DNA from: Pseudomonadota bacterium
GTDB lineage: Bacteria; Pseudomonadota; Gammaproteobacteria; Burkholderiales; JABEVD01
NCBI GenBank assembly: GCA_021811205.1
Contig: JAJZPK010000015.1
Coordinates: 1 to 21,493 of the forward strand
Length of the DNA stretch: 21,493 nucleotides
Direction: 5' to 3'
Position 1 is the first letter of the stretch. Each line of letters begins with the position of its first letter. The translations under genes were made by a program, and so were the position numbers. Below, piece by piece: positions 1 through 8,757 of this stretch. The notes under the pieces were generated by a model that made no database searches, had not been told where the DNA came from, and worked only from the letters and a program-made list of their open reading frames with translations.

Positions 1-3000
1 CGGAATTCTTCTGGTAGTCGCTCATCAAGCGAGAAAACAACTCCTCGGCCCGATCAAGCGAAGATATCGATGGCTTTCCGATGGGGAACTGGCGAACGTC
101 GTCTAAAGTCAGATTGCGACAATTCCCGAGCGAGAAGAACCAGTAGAAATAAAGAGAGCTACTGACAACACAGCCGATGAACGATGCCTCACGCTTTCCT
201 ACTGCACTAAGCTCACGAATGTGGTGCACAGACCTAGTGGCAGTCGGTGATCGGAAATACGGCTCAAAATCCATCATCCTGATCCAATAGCCCGGCGTCC
301 TATGGAAGAACAGAGGAGATGTACATCTTCCAACAAGCCAAGCTACCGCTCTAGTGCCTTGGGCGCTATCCAACCTCTCAAGGGCGGAGCGCGCTACCAG
401 TGATCCACATTTCGCCACAGGATAACTATCTGTTGGAAATGGGAGAGGACAGTAAGCCAACGTATCGAAGAGATATTGCCGTTCGCTGACGTACCACTGG
501 TGATACTTAGTGGATAGAACCTGTGTTCTTCTGTCTCCCCCTTTATGCGCAAGGAAAATCGTCAGCCGTTGCTCAACGCCCTCGAACAATTTTGCCGGCC
601 GAATCGCATAACTGCTAAACCATGTGGCTTGATAGCCATTACGGATATTTTCTCGAACCGAAGCTGTTTCCGATACGCTGATGGCAGCGATAGGAACGAT
701 CAATCCAACATTGCCATCTCGATCCACGAGGACGCCTGATCGCTCGATAGTGAACGCGTACAAGTTTCCAGAGTCTTCCGTGTTGAAGCCATGAATCGAG
801 TAGGTAGATCGAACCTTTGAATACTCGACATATGGCGGATTCCCAATCACCACATCGAACCCGCCCTCCCGCATCACACCATAGAACTCGGCAAACCAGT
901 GAAAGGGTTGGTGGCTCTCGCGCCAGGCGGTAAATGGCTTAGCCTTATCGGGGTCGATGCCGTAGTCGCGGGCCAGATAGCGATCCAGTTCCAGACTTAG
1001 CGCGCTCAGCTTGTCGCGCAGTTTGCGCTTGTCGTCCGCCGTGACCTTGCCGCCGTGCACGGTCTGCTGTTCGCGGAAGCGGTCGAAAAGATCGGTCAGC
1101 TCAACAATGCTGGCAAGAATATCATCACGGTGCTGGTAATCATTCGCGATAGTTTCGATCTGTGGTTTAAACTGGGCTTCGGTGGCATAGCCGACCAAGG
1201 TATTACCGACGCGGATGTTGAAATCTATATCGGGCAGTGGCTCCAGCTCGCGACCGGCATCGACCTGGGACACCAGCTTGAGAAATAGGCGCAGCTTACA
1301 AATCTCCACCGCCTCGGCCATGATGTCCACGCCGAAGAGATTGTGCAGGATGATGCTCTTGAAGATGTAGTAGCGGCGCGAGGGATGCTTGTCGACTTCC
1401 GCCAACACCTTGGCGAAATCTGCCTCCCCTGGCTTGCCGAGCTTCTTTGCATCTTCGACAAAGCCTTCCATGCGCTCAAGGCAGGCTTCGTAGAGCGGCT
1501 CCAGCACGCCCAGCGCGGCGAAAAGGAAGGCGCCGGAACCGCAGGTAGGGTCGAGGATGGTGATGCCGTGGCGGAATTTCTCGTTGGCGTTTTCCGGCAT
1601 GCGCCCGACGATGGCCTGCCAAACGGCGCGCAACAGGTCAGGGGAGGTGGCGGTGTCGATCACATCCTGCATGAATTGGCGGATGTCGAGATTCAGGGTG
1701 ATGAGCTCGTCGGCACTCTTCACCTCGCCCTTGACCAGCTTGTCGCGCACGGCCAGGCAGCGGCTACGACGCTCGACGTATTCGCGCCAGGTTTCGGTGG
1801 GCAGCGTGCCGCGCTCACCGGTGGCGGTATGAAAAAAGGCCTCGCCGAGGTTGTAGCGGCGCTCGAACATCCGTGCCTTGGGATCTTTCATGCCGGCCTG
1901 CACGAAATCCGGCAGGGCCGATTCGGGCACGACCTTGCCAGCAGTGTCGATAACACCGGTTTTCATCGCCGGGTAAATGTAGCGGTCGGGATCGGCCTGG
2001 AGCAGGTTCCACACCGAGGCTTCGCCGTCGAACGCCACCTTGCAGCGTTCGCGAGCCTGCTCGATCAGGTGCGGGACGACGGTGTTCTTGCTGATGTACT
2101 CGGTGATGTCTTCCTTGGTGTAGTAAGCCCCCATCTGCTTCTGGTTGATGTACTTCTCAAAGATGTAGCCCAGGACGTCGGGGTTGATTTCTTTCCCGCT
2201 GGACAGCGGACGGTCGTCCAGGTGCCAGTCCCAAGCATCGAAGAAGGCGAACAGGCGCTCGAAAGCCTCGTCGGGCACGTCGATATCGGGATTGGCTTCT
2301 TCCAGCTCGTGCAGGGAGAAGAGGCCGCCGTTCAGATAGGGCACCTCACCGATCAGGCGATTGAGCTCGGAGTTGCGCTCGGCCTTGGCCTGGCCCAAGC
2401 CTTCATGGAACAAACGGCGCAGGAACTGGCGATAGAAACTGTGGAACTTCCCCTTGCCCGCAGCGGCCTGCACCTGGGCCATGCGGTTGGCGAGATAGTT
2501 TTCGTCACCATCCAGAAAGCCCTTCTTCTGGATGAAGTAGACGAACATCAGCCGGTTGAGCATCAGCGAGGCGTACCAGGCCTTGTCGCTGACGGCGGCG
2601 AGACCCTCAATGAAATCGGCGAAGGCTTCGTGCTGGGCTTTGAACTTGTCGTAAAAACTCTTGGAGATGCGGTCGCGGTCGAAGGCGTGCTTGAGGCCAG
2701 TGATCACGTCAGTGAGAGTAATCGCCTCTTCCTCTTCCAGTGACCAGACGATTTGCGAGAGCTTCTGCCGTAACGACTCGCCGCTCTGCCCTTTGTGCCA
2801 TGTGTGGGTGCGTGTCGTGGTGGGTTGGCCCGGCGCACGCGAAACCCACAGCCAGGTGAGCATAGTTTCGCCGGCATCGGCGAACACCAGCAAATGCTCG
2901 TGTGCGAGCTTGGCCGCTTCCTTCTCGATCTTGAGCAGCACGGGGCGGGTGGGCACCTTGCCAGTGCTATCCGGCGAACAGCGGAATACGGCGACACCGC

Positions 3001-3154
3001 GCTTGTGGGCGAGGTTGGTTAGCGTGAATGTTTCGCCATTGACCGTGATGGCTTGCGGCTTGAGATGGGGACGTTCCCAGCCAAGCTCGTTGAACAATTG
3101 CTCAAGCTTGAATTCGCCGAGCAGTTTCTGGAAGCGGGCGGCATCTATCGTCAT
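1..3154 (-). CDS. Large Eco57I-type N6-adenine DNA methyltransferase, 3' end cut by window edge
   Basis: This protein probably methylates adenine in DNA as the modification (perhaps modification-restriction) part of the defence operon. I read the minus frame from the ATG at 3154 to base 1 and found no stop, giving about 1051 residues with the C-terminus outside the window. A GAYYT motif near residue 342 resembles the start of type I/IIG methylase domains. The SAM-binding motif DPTCGSGAF begins at residue 535, and the catalytic NPPY is at 772-775. The region after NPPY should carry target recognition. The first 180 residues form a separate N-terminal domain with LFNELGW; I see no convincing PD-(D/E)XK nuclease there. 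The start lies 17 bases after the PIN-like gene and has a weak ribosome site. The family call is firm; whether it cuts as well as methylates is open. Confidence 0.9.
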   Translation of the reverse strand, partial: MTIDAARFQKLLGEFKLEQLFNELGWERPHLKPQAITVNGETFTLTNLAHKRGVAVFRCSPDSTGKVPTRPVLLKIEKEAAKLAHEHLLVFADAGETMLTWLWVSRAPGQPTTTRTHTWHKGQSGESLRQKLSQIVWSLEEEEAITLTDVITGLKHAFDRDRISKSFYDKFKAQHEAFADFIEGLAAVSDKAWYASLMLNRLMFVYFIQKKGFLDGDENYLANRMAQVQAAAGKGKFHSFYRQFLRRLFHEGLGQAKAERNSELNRLIGEVPYLNGGLFSLHELEEANPDIDVPDEAFERLFAFFDAWDWHLDDRPLSSGKEINPDVLGYIFEKYINQKQMGAYYTKEDITEYISKNTVVPHLIEQARERCKVAFDGEASVWNLLQADPDRYIYPAMKTGVIDTAGKVVPESALPDFVQAGMKDPKARMFERRYNLGEAFFHTATGERGTLPTETWREYVERRSRCLAVRDKLVKGEVKSADELITLNLDIRQFMQDVIDTATSPDLLRAVWQAIVGRMPENANEKFRHGITILDPTCGSGAFLFAALGVLEPLYEACLERMEGFVEDAKKLGKPGEADFAKVLAEVDKHPSRRYYIFKSIILHNLFGVDIMAEAVEICKLRLFLKLVSQVDAGRELEPLPDIDFNIRVGNTLVGYATEAQFKPQIETIANDYQHRDDILASIVELTDLFDRFREQQTVHGGKVTADDKRKLRDKLSALSLELDRYLARDYGIDPDKAKPFTAWRESHQPFHWFAEFYGVMREGGFDVVIGNPPYVEYSKVRSTYSIHGFNTEDSGNLYAFTIERSGVLVDRDGNVGLIVPIAAISVSETASVRENIRNGYQATWFSSYAIRPAKLFEGVEQRLTIFLAHKGGDRRTQVLSTKYHQWYVSERQYLFDTLAYCPLPFPTDSYPVAKCGSLVARSALERLDSAQGTRAVAWLVGRCTSPLFFHRTPGYWIRMMDFEPYFRSPTATRSVHHIRELSAVGKREASFIGCVVSSSLYFYWFFSLGNCRNLTLDDVRQFPIGKPSISSLDRAEELFSRLMSDYQKNS

Positions 3155-3171
3155 GTTAAAGAAATATCATG

Positions 3172-3681
3172 TTAGCGCCGCCTGCGCGGAATGGCCGCGG
3201 GCGTAGCAGGTTCGTAGGCTTTTAAGCCGGCATCCCCGGTGAGTATCTCGACAAAATAACTAGCCTTGGCGTAATACTCGGCGACATCCTTGATGGTGGC
3301 GTCGCCAATCGTCGTGCCGCCGTTAGCCAACTGCGGCCAGCTATCGGCCAACGTCCGCAGGTTTTCGGGTTGCCACAAGGGCGACTGATCGGTGAAGGCG
3401 GCCCAGGGAGATTTGGCATCCGCCGCCTCGCGAAGATAGTCGGCCAAGCTGCTGGCACGTTCGAATCGTTGGCTGCCCGCTTGGGCAATGTGATTGCCTG
3501 TCTCGATCAGAGTGGCAATCGGTAAAACGAAAGTGCTGCCTTTCGCGCGCTCCTGCTCCAGCAGCCTGTCGATGCGCGCATGATTCCATCGGTCACTGAT
3601 GGGCCCCGCCTCTTCCTTGCCGGGAACCTGCAGCCAGCAGCACAGAACGGAGGTGTCCAGGATAAGGACGCGCTTACTCAT
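3172..3681 (-). CDS. Small PIN-like domain protein, putative nuclease coupled to the ATPase
   Basis: This 169-residue protein has the residue pattern of a PIN-domain ribonuclease of the VapC kind: LILDTS with D9 after the first strand, E60 in IETGNHI, D127 and D132 in GDATIKDV, and D150 in TGDAGL. These acidic residues would bind the metal ions that cleave RNA or DNA. The C-terminus ends in four arginines. I chose the ATG at 3681 because it sits inside ATGAGTAA, overlapping the ATPase stop by 8 bases, and because the PIN fold starts right there; the upstream extension has no domain. The overlap implies translational coupling, so the two proteins are probably made together and may form a complex. 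No VapB-type antitoxin gene is next to it. The fold is inferred from motifs, so activity is unproven. Confidence 0.72.
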   Translation of the reverse strand: MSKRVLILDTSVLCCWLQVPGKEEAGPISDRWNHARIDRLLEQERAKGSTFVLPIATLIETGNHIAQAGSQRFERASSLADYLREAADAKSPWAAFTDQSPLWQPENLRTLADSWPQLANGGTTIGDATIKDVAEYYAKASYFVEILTGDAGLKAYEPATPAAIPRRRR

Positions 3682-4963
3682 TGATTTCCCCCTCTTGCGT
3701 ACCTGAAACCTGAGCGCTTGATATGCTCTGTTCGATGAGGCCTTGGCTGGACAAGCGCCCGATCGGACCTTGTGCCAGCAACTTAGGCAATTGCGCAATA
3801 TCTTCCAGCAAGGTCAAGACGCTGAAGCCGGTAGCAGGGTCACGATTGGCAACGGTGATGAAAGGCACCATCTCAGTTCCCATGGCATCCAGCAATGCCG
3901 GATTATGCGTGGTCACCAGCACGTCCACGCCACGTTGTGCCCCTACGGCTTTCAACATGTCCAGCAGCAAGCGCGCGCGCGAAGGATGCAGGCCGTTATC
4001 TACTTCCTCGACGACAAGTAGACTTCCTGTGGGGCGTGTGAGCAGCGCAGTCAGTATGGCAAGAAAGCGCAATGTTCCATCCGACATCCCGCGCGCATCC
4101 ACCGTGGGTGGCGGGCCTTCGTCAAGCCAATGTTCTTCACAGTACAACATGGCGTCTGAGTTGAACCTGCCGACGGTTTCCGCATAGACGCGGCGTATGT
4201 CCCTTTCAGGTAACTGACTGGCGTATTGGGTCAGAATCCTCTCGATTTCTTTTTGCTTTTCCTGCGGTAAGGCCGCCAGTACACCAGCGATATTCGACGC
4301 ATCGGATTCAAGCCGCTCCGATAATGGCGAAAAATTACGCATGTGCGAGGGAATGGGGTCAAGAATGAAAATGTCGCGTAACGCGGAGATGACGGCAGTC
4401 ACACCATCCTGAATTTCCTGCCGCAGTTTCTGACCAACCAGTTGAAAAAGTACCGGGTGCGTGCGGCTCAACTGGCGTGGGGTTCCCTGTTTCTCATTAT
4501 ACAGGCGAGCTATGATGGTTGGTGAATCTTGAGGGCATGCATCGGTACGCACCAGTTTTATCGTGCCCGCAATAGATTTGCGCCGACTGTCTTTGCCAGG
4601 ACGATACTTGATGCGCGTGAGTTGCTCGGAGTGCAGATCGCAACGGTTTTCTATGATCTCGCCCTCCAGTCGGTATTCATAGTCCGTAAGTTCGTCGCTT
4701 CGGCAAACGACGCTCAAGGCAAACACAGCCCCCGGCTTTCGCGCCGCCCATTCAATACCGCCCCGGACCGGGGACAGCGCGCCATCCCCTTTGAGCGCGG
4801 ATGTCAGCATAGCGCCGGAGGCAACGCGATTGAGCAAAAGCAATGCGTCCAGGGCATTGGATTTCCCGCTCGCATTGGTTCCAATAAGTACTGAAAGCGG
4901 GTCAATGTGCAGATTTGCGTTCGCGTAGCTCTTCCAGTCGTGGAGTTCAAGTTTGGTAATCAT
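3674..4963 (-). CDS. RecF/OLD-like AAA (ABC-type) ATPase without TOPRIM domain
   Basis: This 429-residue ATPase has the split ABC/SMC-type nucleotide site of RecF and OLD-family defence ATPases. Walker A is GTNASGKS at residues 28-35, a signature-like MSDGTLRF lies at 293-300, Walker B LLVVEEVDNGLHP at 315-327 includes E319 and E320, and the H-loop TTHNP is at 351-355. The protein ends about 75 residues after the H-loop, so the TOPRIM nuclease of OLD or GajA proteins is absent. I chose the ATG at 4963 over an upstream start because an AAGGGAG ribosome site precedes it and it leaves only 16 bases after the helicase stop. Its stop overlaps the start of the PIN-like gene. By analogy with other ATPase-effector pairs it may sense infection and control that partner; this is inference. 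Confidence 0.85.
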   Translation of the reverse strand: MITKLELHDWKSYANANLHIDPLSVLIGTNASGKSNALDALLLLNRVASGAMLTSALKGDGALSPVRGGIEWAARKPGAVFALSVVCRSDELTDYEYRLEGEIIENRCDLHSEQLTRIKYRPGKDSRRKSIAGTIKLVRTDACPQDSPTIIARLYNEKQGTPRQLSRTHPVLFQLVGQKLRQEIQDGVTAVISALRDIFILDPIPSHMRNFSPLSERLESDASNIAGVLAALPQEKQKEIERILTQYASQLPERDIRRVYAETVGRFNSDAMLYCEEHWLDEGPPPTVDARGMSDGTLRFLAILTALLTRPTGSLLVVEEVDNGLHPSRARLLLDMLKAVGAQRGVDVLVTTHNPALLDAMGTEMVPFITVANRDPATGFSVLTLLEDIAQLPKLLAQGPIGRLSSQGLIEQSISSAQVSGTQEGEINE

Positions 4964-4979
4964 GGGGGCACTTCTCCCT

Positions 4980-7900
4980 TCAGTCCGTTGCTGCGGCTGC
5001 CAGGCCCATCGAACAAATGAGCTTTGGCTCCTTCCGCTGGTCTTGATCATCAATCACACACAAGCGCCCGTCTTCCCGCAGCGAAAAGATCAGGTCCAGC
5101 AACTGGTGGTCGCCTATGCCGGTCTTGAGCTGACGGTTGAGGCTGTCGGTTGCTGACTGGTAAAACGGGTAGCGGTAAATTTCCTCCATTGCCCGGTCGA
5201 TGCGGCGCACGTATTCGTCGGTGATGAAGAGGTCGCGCTTGTCGCCCAGCCCCTCGCGGAAACGCTTGAGACGTTCGAAGGCTTTGAAGCGTGCGCCGGA
5301 GGGACGCCCCAGCGCGCCGCCGAAGGACTTTTCTTCTTCGACAATGTGGGCAAGGCCCTGTTGGGTGAGCGCGTGGTGATGTTCGGTGCGCAGCAGAGCC
5401 GGGGTATCCGCCGAACAGGCCGCCGCTTTCAGAATGGTCAGTTGAGACTGTGTGACCGGTTTGCCGGCCTCGTCCATCCAGGCCAACGCATCGTTGCCCT
5501 GTGCGGTGCGCATGTAGACCAGCACACCTTTTGGCGCAGCGGGTGATGGTGGGTGCGCCTTGGTAGCATAGACAACATTGGGCATGGCCTCGATTTTGGC
5601 TGCCAGCGCCGGGTCGGCATCCGTGGCGTTCTTCCAGATCTGGTAGGCGTAGGACGCGAGATCCACCTCGGTGTCGCCGTCGTCATCCAGGATGCCGTTC
5701 TTCTCGGTGTAGAGGTCGCGAATCAGTTTTTCCTCGGTGTCGTCGTCGAAGAAGCTTTCGTCAGAACCCACAACCTCGGCATTCTGGATCAAGCGCTGCT
5801 TGACCCGGGCACGCAGATTGATGAGCCTCTCCACGCCATCGGCTGGCACAAAGGAATAGCAGAGAATGGTGTCGGCCTGCTGGCCGATACGGTCGACACG
5901 ACCGGCACGCTGAATCAGACGAATGATGGCCCAGGGCAGATCGTAGTTGACGATGATGTGCGCGTCCTGCAGGTTCTGGCCCTCGGAGAGCACATCGGTC
6001 GCAATCAGCACACGCAGCTCTTCGACCTTCTTGATCTGCTCGCGCTTACCGTTCGATCCCGGCGAAAAACGCCAGGCCAACGAAGTCGGGTCTGCGCTCT
6101 GCCCGGTGGCCTCCCCCGCTTGTTTGATACCACGCGCGACCAACTGTGCATTGAGATAACGGGCAGTGTCGGCAAACTGAGTGAAGACGAGGAGCTTTTC
6201 ATTCGGGTGGCGCTGATTGATCAGTTCGATGAGGGCAGCCAGCTTGGTATCTGCATCGGCCTTCCATTCGCCACAAAGACGCAATAGCTGGAGCAAGGAT
6301 TGCGCATCCGTGAGCAGGTTTTTGGCGAGTGCCTTGATGAACAGTGTTCCCGGAAGCCATTTAAAGCGGCTTTTCAGCGCACCGCTATAAGCCTCGTAAG
6401 CCTTGGCAGCCCGTGCTCGATAGTCAGCCTCTGTGCGCAAACCGTTGGTGGCTGTTGGGTCGATAACGTCATCGTCACCATTGTCATCCGCCAGCAGGCT
6501 ATCGGGATCTTCGTCGTAGTGGCGTGTATCGAGTAGTTCGGCCCCTTGTGTGCCCAGCGGGATGTCCAGACCGTTCTCGATGGCGTGGAGGACAATGAAA
6601 TTGCGCAGAATGTGGCGCTCGATGGACAGGATGAATGCCGGGCCGGCACTTTCCAGGCGTTTGAACAGATTGGTGCGGCAAAAACCCATCAGGCGCGTGC
6701 CGGCGCGCGAAAGCCCCTCGATAACCTTCGTCTGGTGCGGCGTGGGTGGCGTCTTGGGCTTGGGTGCGATGTAGTTGCCCAAGCCGTAGCGCGGCAGGAT
6801 CAGTTCGTTGATCGCATTGACCACCGGGTCGCTGTAGAAGCGTGCGTAGGGGTCGGACGGATTCGCGTCGTCAATCTTGAAGCTGAGATTCTTCGGGATG
6901 CGCTTGGGAAAATAGGACTTCCGGCCATCCGAGAACAGCAGATATTTGCCGCGCTCGTCTTCACGGGTGTAGTGCTGCATGATGAAGCCGCGCGTGCGGC
7001 GCACCATGTACAAGCGCATGAGATCGCGCCAGTCATCCGGGATTTCGCTTTTCTCGAACGCGGCCAGTGAACGCACGCCACACTGATGTCGGCGAATGAA
7101 TTCATGTTCGCCACCCAACTCAGTGAGCAATTTTTCCGGCCGGATACCGATGTCGGCATCTTCATTCAGGAACAAGGCCAGTTGTGCGGAAAGATCAAGG
7201 TAGGTCTTGTTGTAGGGCGTGGCCGAGAGGAGAACCGTCAGGCTGTCGTTGCGCTCGATGTACTCGCGGATGACCCTCCAACGCTTGCCTTCCTTGTTGC
7301 GCAGGTTGTGAGATTCGTCGATGAGGACCAACCGGTAACGTCGGGTTTTCTCCGGCAGTTCAGTCAGCACCTTGGACAACGGCAGCACCTTGGCGTGCAG
7401 GCGATACCGGTGGGCATAGTCTTCCCACATTGAAACGAGGTTCTTGGGGCATATGATGAGCGTTTCAGTGTGGTAATCGTCCTCGAACACCTTGGCCAGG
7501 GCAGTGGCCATCATCGACTTGCCCAAGCCGACCACATCACCGATCAGCACACCGCCACGCTTGTTCAAGTGGTGCGCGGCAATCTTGACGGCAGCAACCT
7601 GGAAGTCGAACAACGTTTCTCCAAAAACCGAAGGGATACGGAATTCCGAAAGACCGGCACGCGCTTCCTGCGCAAGATGGAATGCCATCTTGAGGTAGAC
7701 GTGATAGGGCAGCACCAGACGTTCACCCGCCCAGCTCTCGTCTATGATGTCGGCCAGTTCCTTGGAGATGTCGACGCACCAGCGGTCGCGCCAGCGATCT
7801 TCGAACCAATCGACCAGCTTGTTGCAGGCATCATGCTCCAGCACATCGACGTTCAATTCCCCCTGCTTGGCTAGGCCCGCGAGCGTGAGGTTTGAGCTAC

Positions 7901-8375
7901 CCAGAAAGCCGGTGACCGGGTTGTTGGCATCCTGCCGATGCAGCAGATAGAGCTTGGCGTGCAGGGGGTGGCGCAGGTACACCTTGACGATCAACTTATT
8001 GGCCCGAATCTGAACCGAGAGTTGCCGTAGCGCTGCTTCGTCGTCATTAGTCGGAACGCCGAAGGTCAATTGCTGGCGAAATTCCTCAGCAATCCGCCGC
8101 TTTTCACGTAGCGCCGTCTGGTTATCCAGGCCATCGTCATCCTCGCGCGTGCGCAGGGCTTGCCGGAGTTCATCGCTGGGGGTGACGTGCATGCCCACCA
8201 GCAATCGGCAGCATTCGCCGTCGCCGCCCGCCCATCGATCAACATGACTGGCAAGATGACGCCAACCGCGAAGATTGAAATACCCGACACAGAAATCCGC
8301 CCGCTCGGCGACCTTGAGGGTTTCCTGCAATGCTGGCAGCAGCGGTTTTTCTATGTTGTCGAAGATGCGTGGCAT
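4980..8375 (-). CDS. SNF2-family helicase with N-terminal phospholipase D-like (HKD) domain
   Basis: First gene of the defence operon, 1131 residues. The N-terminal 200 residues are PLD-like: HAK at 139-141 followed by GSSN at 159-162 forms one HKD site, which would need a second copy from a dimer to act as a nuclease. The helicase core follows: Walker A region GDVVGLGKS at 279-287, DESH at 353-356, SAT at 384-386, then a long insert, and the second RecA lobe with LLVFTQF near 728 and QRAGRVDRIGQ at 822-832. Such enzymes move along or remodel double-stranded DNA with ATP. The PLD part could be the cutting domain of the whole system, since no other nuclease is evident in the methylase. The ribosome site before the ATG at 8375 is poor. 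Similar PLD-SNF2 proteins are typical of restriction and DISARM- or Hma-like loci. Confidence 0.93.
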   Translation of the reverse strand: MPRIFDNIEKPLLPALQETLKVAERADFCVGYFNLRGWRHLASHVDRWAGGDGECCRLLVGMHVTPSDELRQALRTREDDDGLDNQTALREKRRIAEEFRQQLTFGVPTNDDEAALRQLSVQIRANKLIVKVYLRHPLHAKLYLLHRQDANNPVTGFLGSSNLTLAGLAKQGELNVDVLEHDACNKLVDWFEDRWRDRWCVDISKELADIIDESWAGERLVLPYHVYLKMAFHLAQEARAGLSEFRIPSVFGETLFDFQVAAVKIAAHHLNKRGGVLIGDVVGLGKSMMATALAKVFEDDYHTETLIICPKNLVSMWEDYAHRYRLHAKVLPLSKVLTELPEKTRRYRLVLIDESHNLRNKEGKRWRVIREYIERNDSLTVLLSATPYNKTYLDLSAQLALFLNEDADIGIRPEKLLTELGGEHEFIRRHQCGVRSLAAFEKSEIPDDWRDLMRLYMVRRTRGFIMQHYTREDERGKYLLFSDGRKSYFPKRIPKNLSFKIDDANPSDPYARFYSDPVVNAINELILPRYGLGNYIAPKPKTPPTPHQTKVIEGLSRAGTRLMGFCRTNLFKRLESAGPAFILSIERHILRNFIVLHAIENGLDIPLGTQGAELLDTRHYDEDPDSLLADDNGDDDVIDPTATNGLRTEADYRARAAKAYEAYSGALKSRFKWLPGTLFIKALAKNLLTDAQSLLQLLRLCGEWKADADTKLAALIELINQRHPNEKLLVFTQFADTARYLNAQLVARGIKQAGEATGQSADPTSLAWRFSPGSNGKREQIKKVEELRVLIATDVLSEGQNLQDAHIIVNYDLPWAIIRLIQRAGRVDRIGQQADTILCYSFVPADGVERLINLRARVKQRLIQNAEVVGSDESFFDDDTEEKLIRDLYTEKNGILDDDGDTEVDLASYAYQIWKNATDADPALAAKIEAMPNVVYATKAHPPSPAAPKGVLVYMRTAQGNDALAWMDEAGKPVTQSQLTILKAAACSADTPALLRTEHHHALTQQGLAHIVEEEKSFGGALGRPSGARFKAFERLKRFREGLGDKRDLFITDEYVRRIDRAMEEIYRYPFYQSATDSLNRQLKTGIGDHQLLDLIFSLREDGRLCVIDDQDQRKEPKLICSMGLAAAATD

Positions 8376-8529
8376 TGTTTTCTGCGCCGTGTTGTTGGCT
8401 TGCCTGTCCTCAGGTTTTCATTGAGCGGGAATAAATGCGACTTCACGTTGGAGAATGTCGTTTGTATCCTATGAGGGCCGCCGATTCCCAATCGTGGAAT
8501 AATACCGCATTGGAGGGATATAAAAAATC
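8376..8529. other. Divergent intergenic region between helicase operon and zinc-ribbon gene
   Basis: These 154 bases must hold the control signals of both the minus-strand defence operon and the plus-strand zinc-ribbon gene. A GGAGGG ribosome site at 8512-8517 lies 12 bases before the zinc-ribbon ATG. I see no strong -35/-10 pair on either strand and no clear operator palindrome. Confidence 0.5.
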
Positions 8530-8757
8530 ATGACCATCGAATCCATCCCGAAATTCACTCGCTCCGCAGAGAAGCTCTGGGCAAAGATGCCCAAGGAAGT
8601 GAGAAAGCTTTACCTCTCCAATGTTTGGTGCGGGAAATGCCGTCATGAAGTGACAATCACGAATTTTACTGGGACCGTCAAAGGTGGCAACCTGCTGCTC
8701 GTGGGGTTGTGCTCAGAATGCCACGGGGACGTGGCGAGAGTGATCGAGATGAGTTGA
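8530..8757 (+). CDS. Small zinc-ribbon protein of unknown function
   Basis: This 75-residue protein has two CxxC knuckles, C34/C37 and C61/C64, separated by a strand-rich stretch. That is the layout of a zinc ribbon. The N-terminal 30 residues are basic and helical. The ATG follows a GGAGGG ribosome site and the frame is well bounded, so I take it as a real gene. It is transcribed away from the defence operon, and its position fits a regulator or nucleic-acid-binding accessory protein, but nothing in the sequence assigns a function. Its neighbour downstream is the antirestriction gene, 302 bases away. Confidence 0.7.
   Translation: MTIESIPKFTRSAEKLWAKMPKEVRKLYLSNVWCGKCRHEVTITNFTGTVKGGNLLLVGLCSECHGDVARVIEMS

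Noticed and set aside
1343..2743. Open plus-strand frame of 466 codons
   Set aside because: It lies opposite the methylase gene, whose minus frame holds the DPTCGSGAF and GAYYT motifs. The plus-strand product is composition-driven and matches no domain.
5553..6287. Open plus-strand frame of 244 codons
   Set aside because: It is opposite the helicase C-terminal lobe, which carries clear SNF2 motifs, and has no ribosome site.
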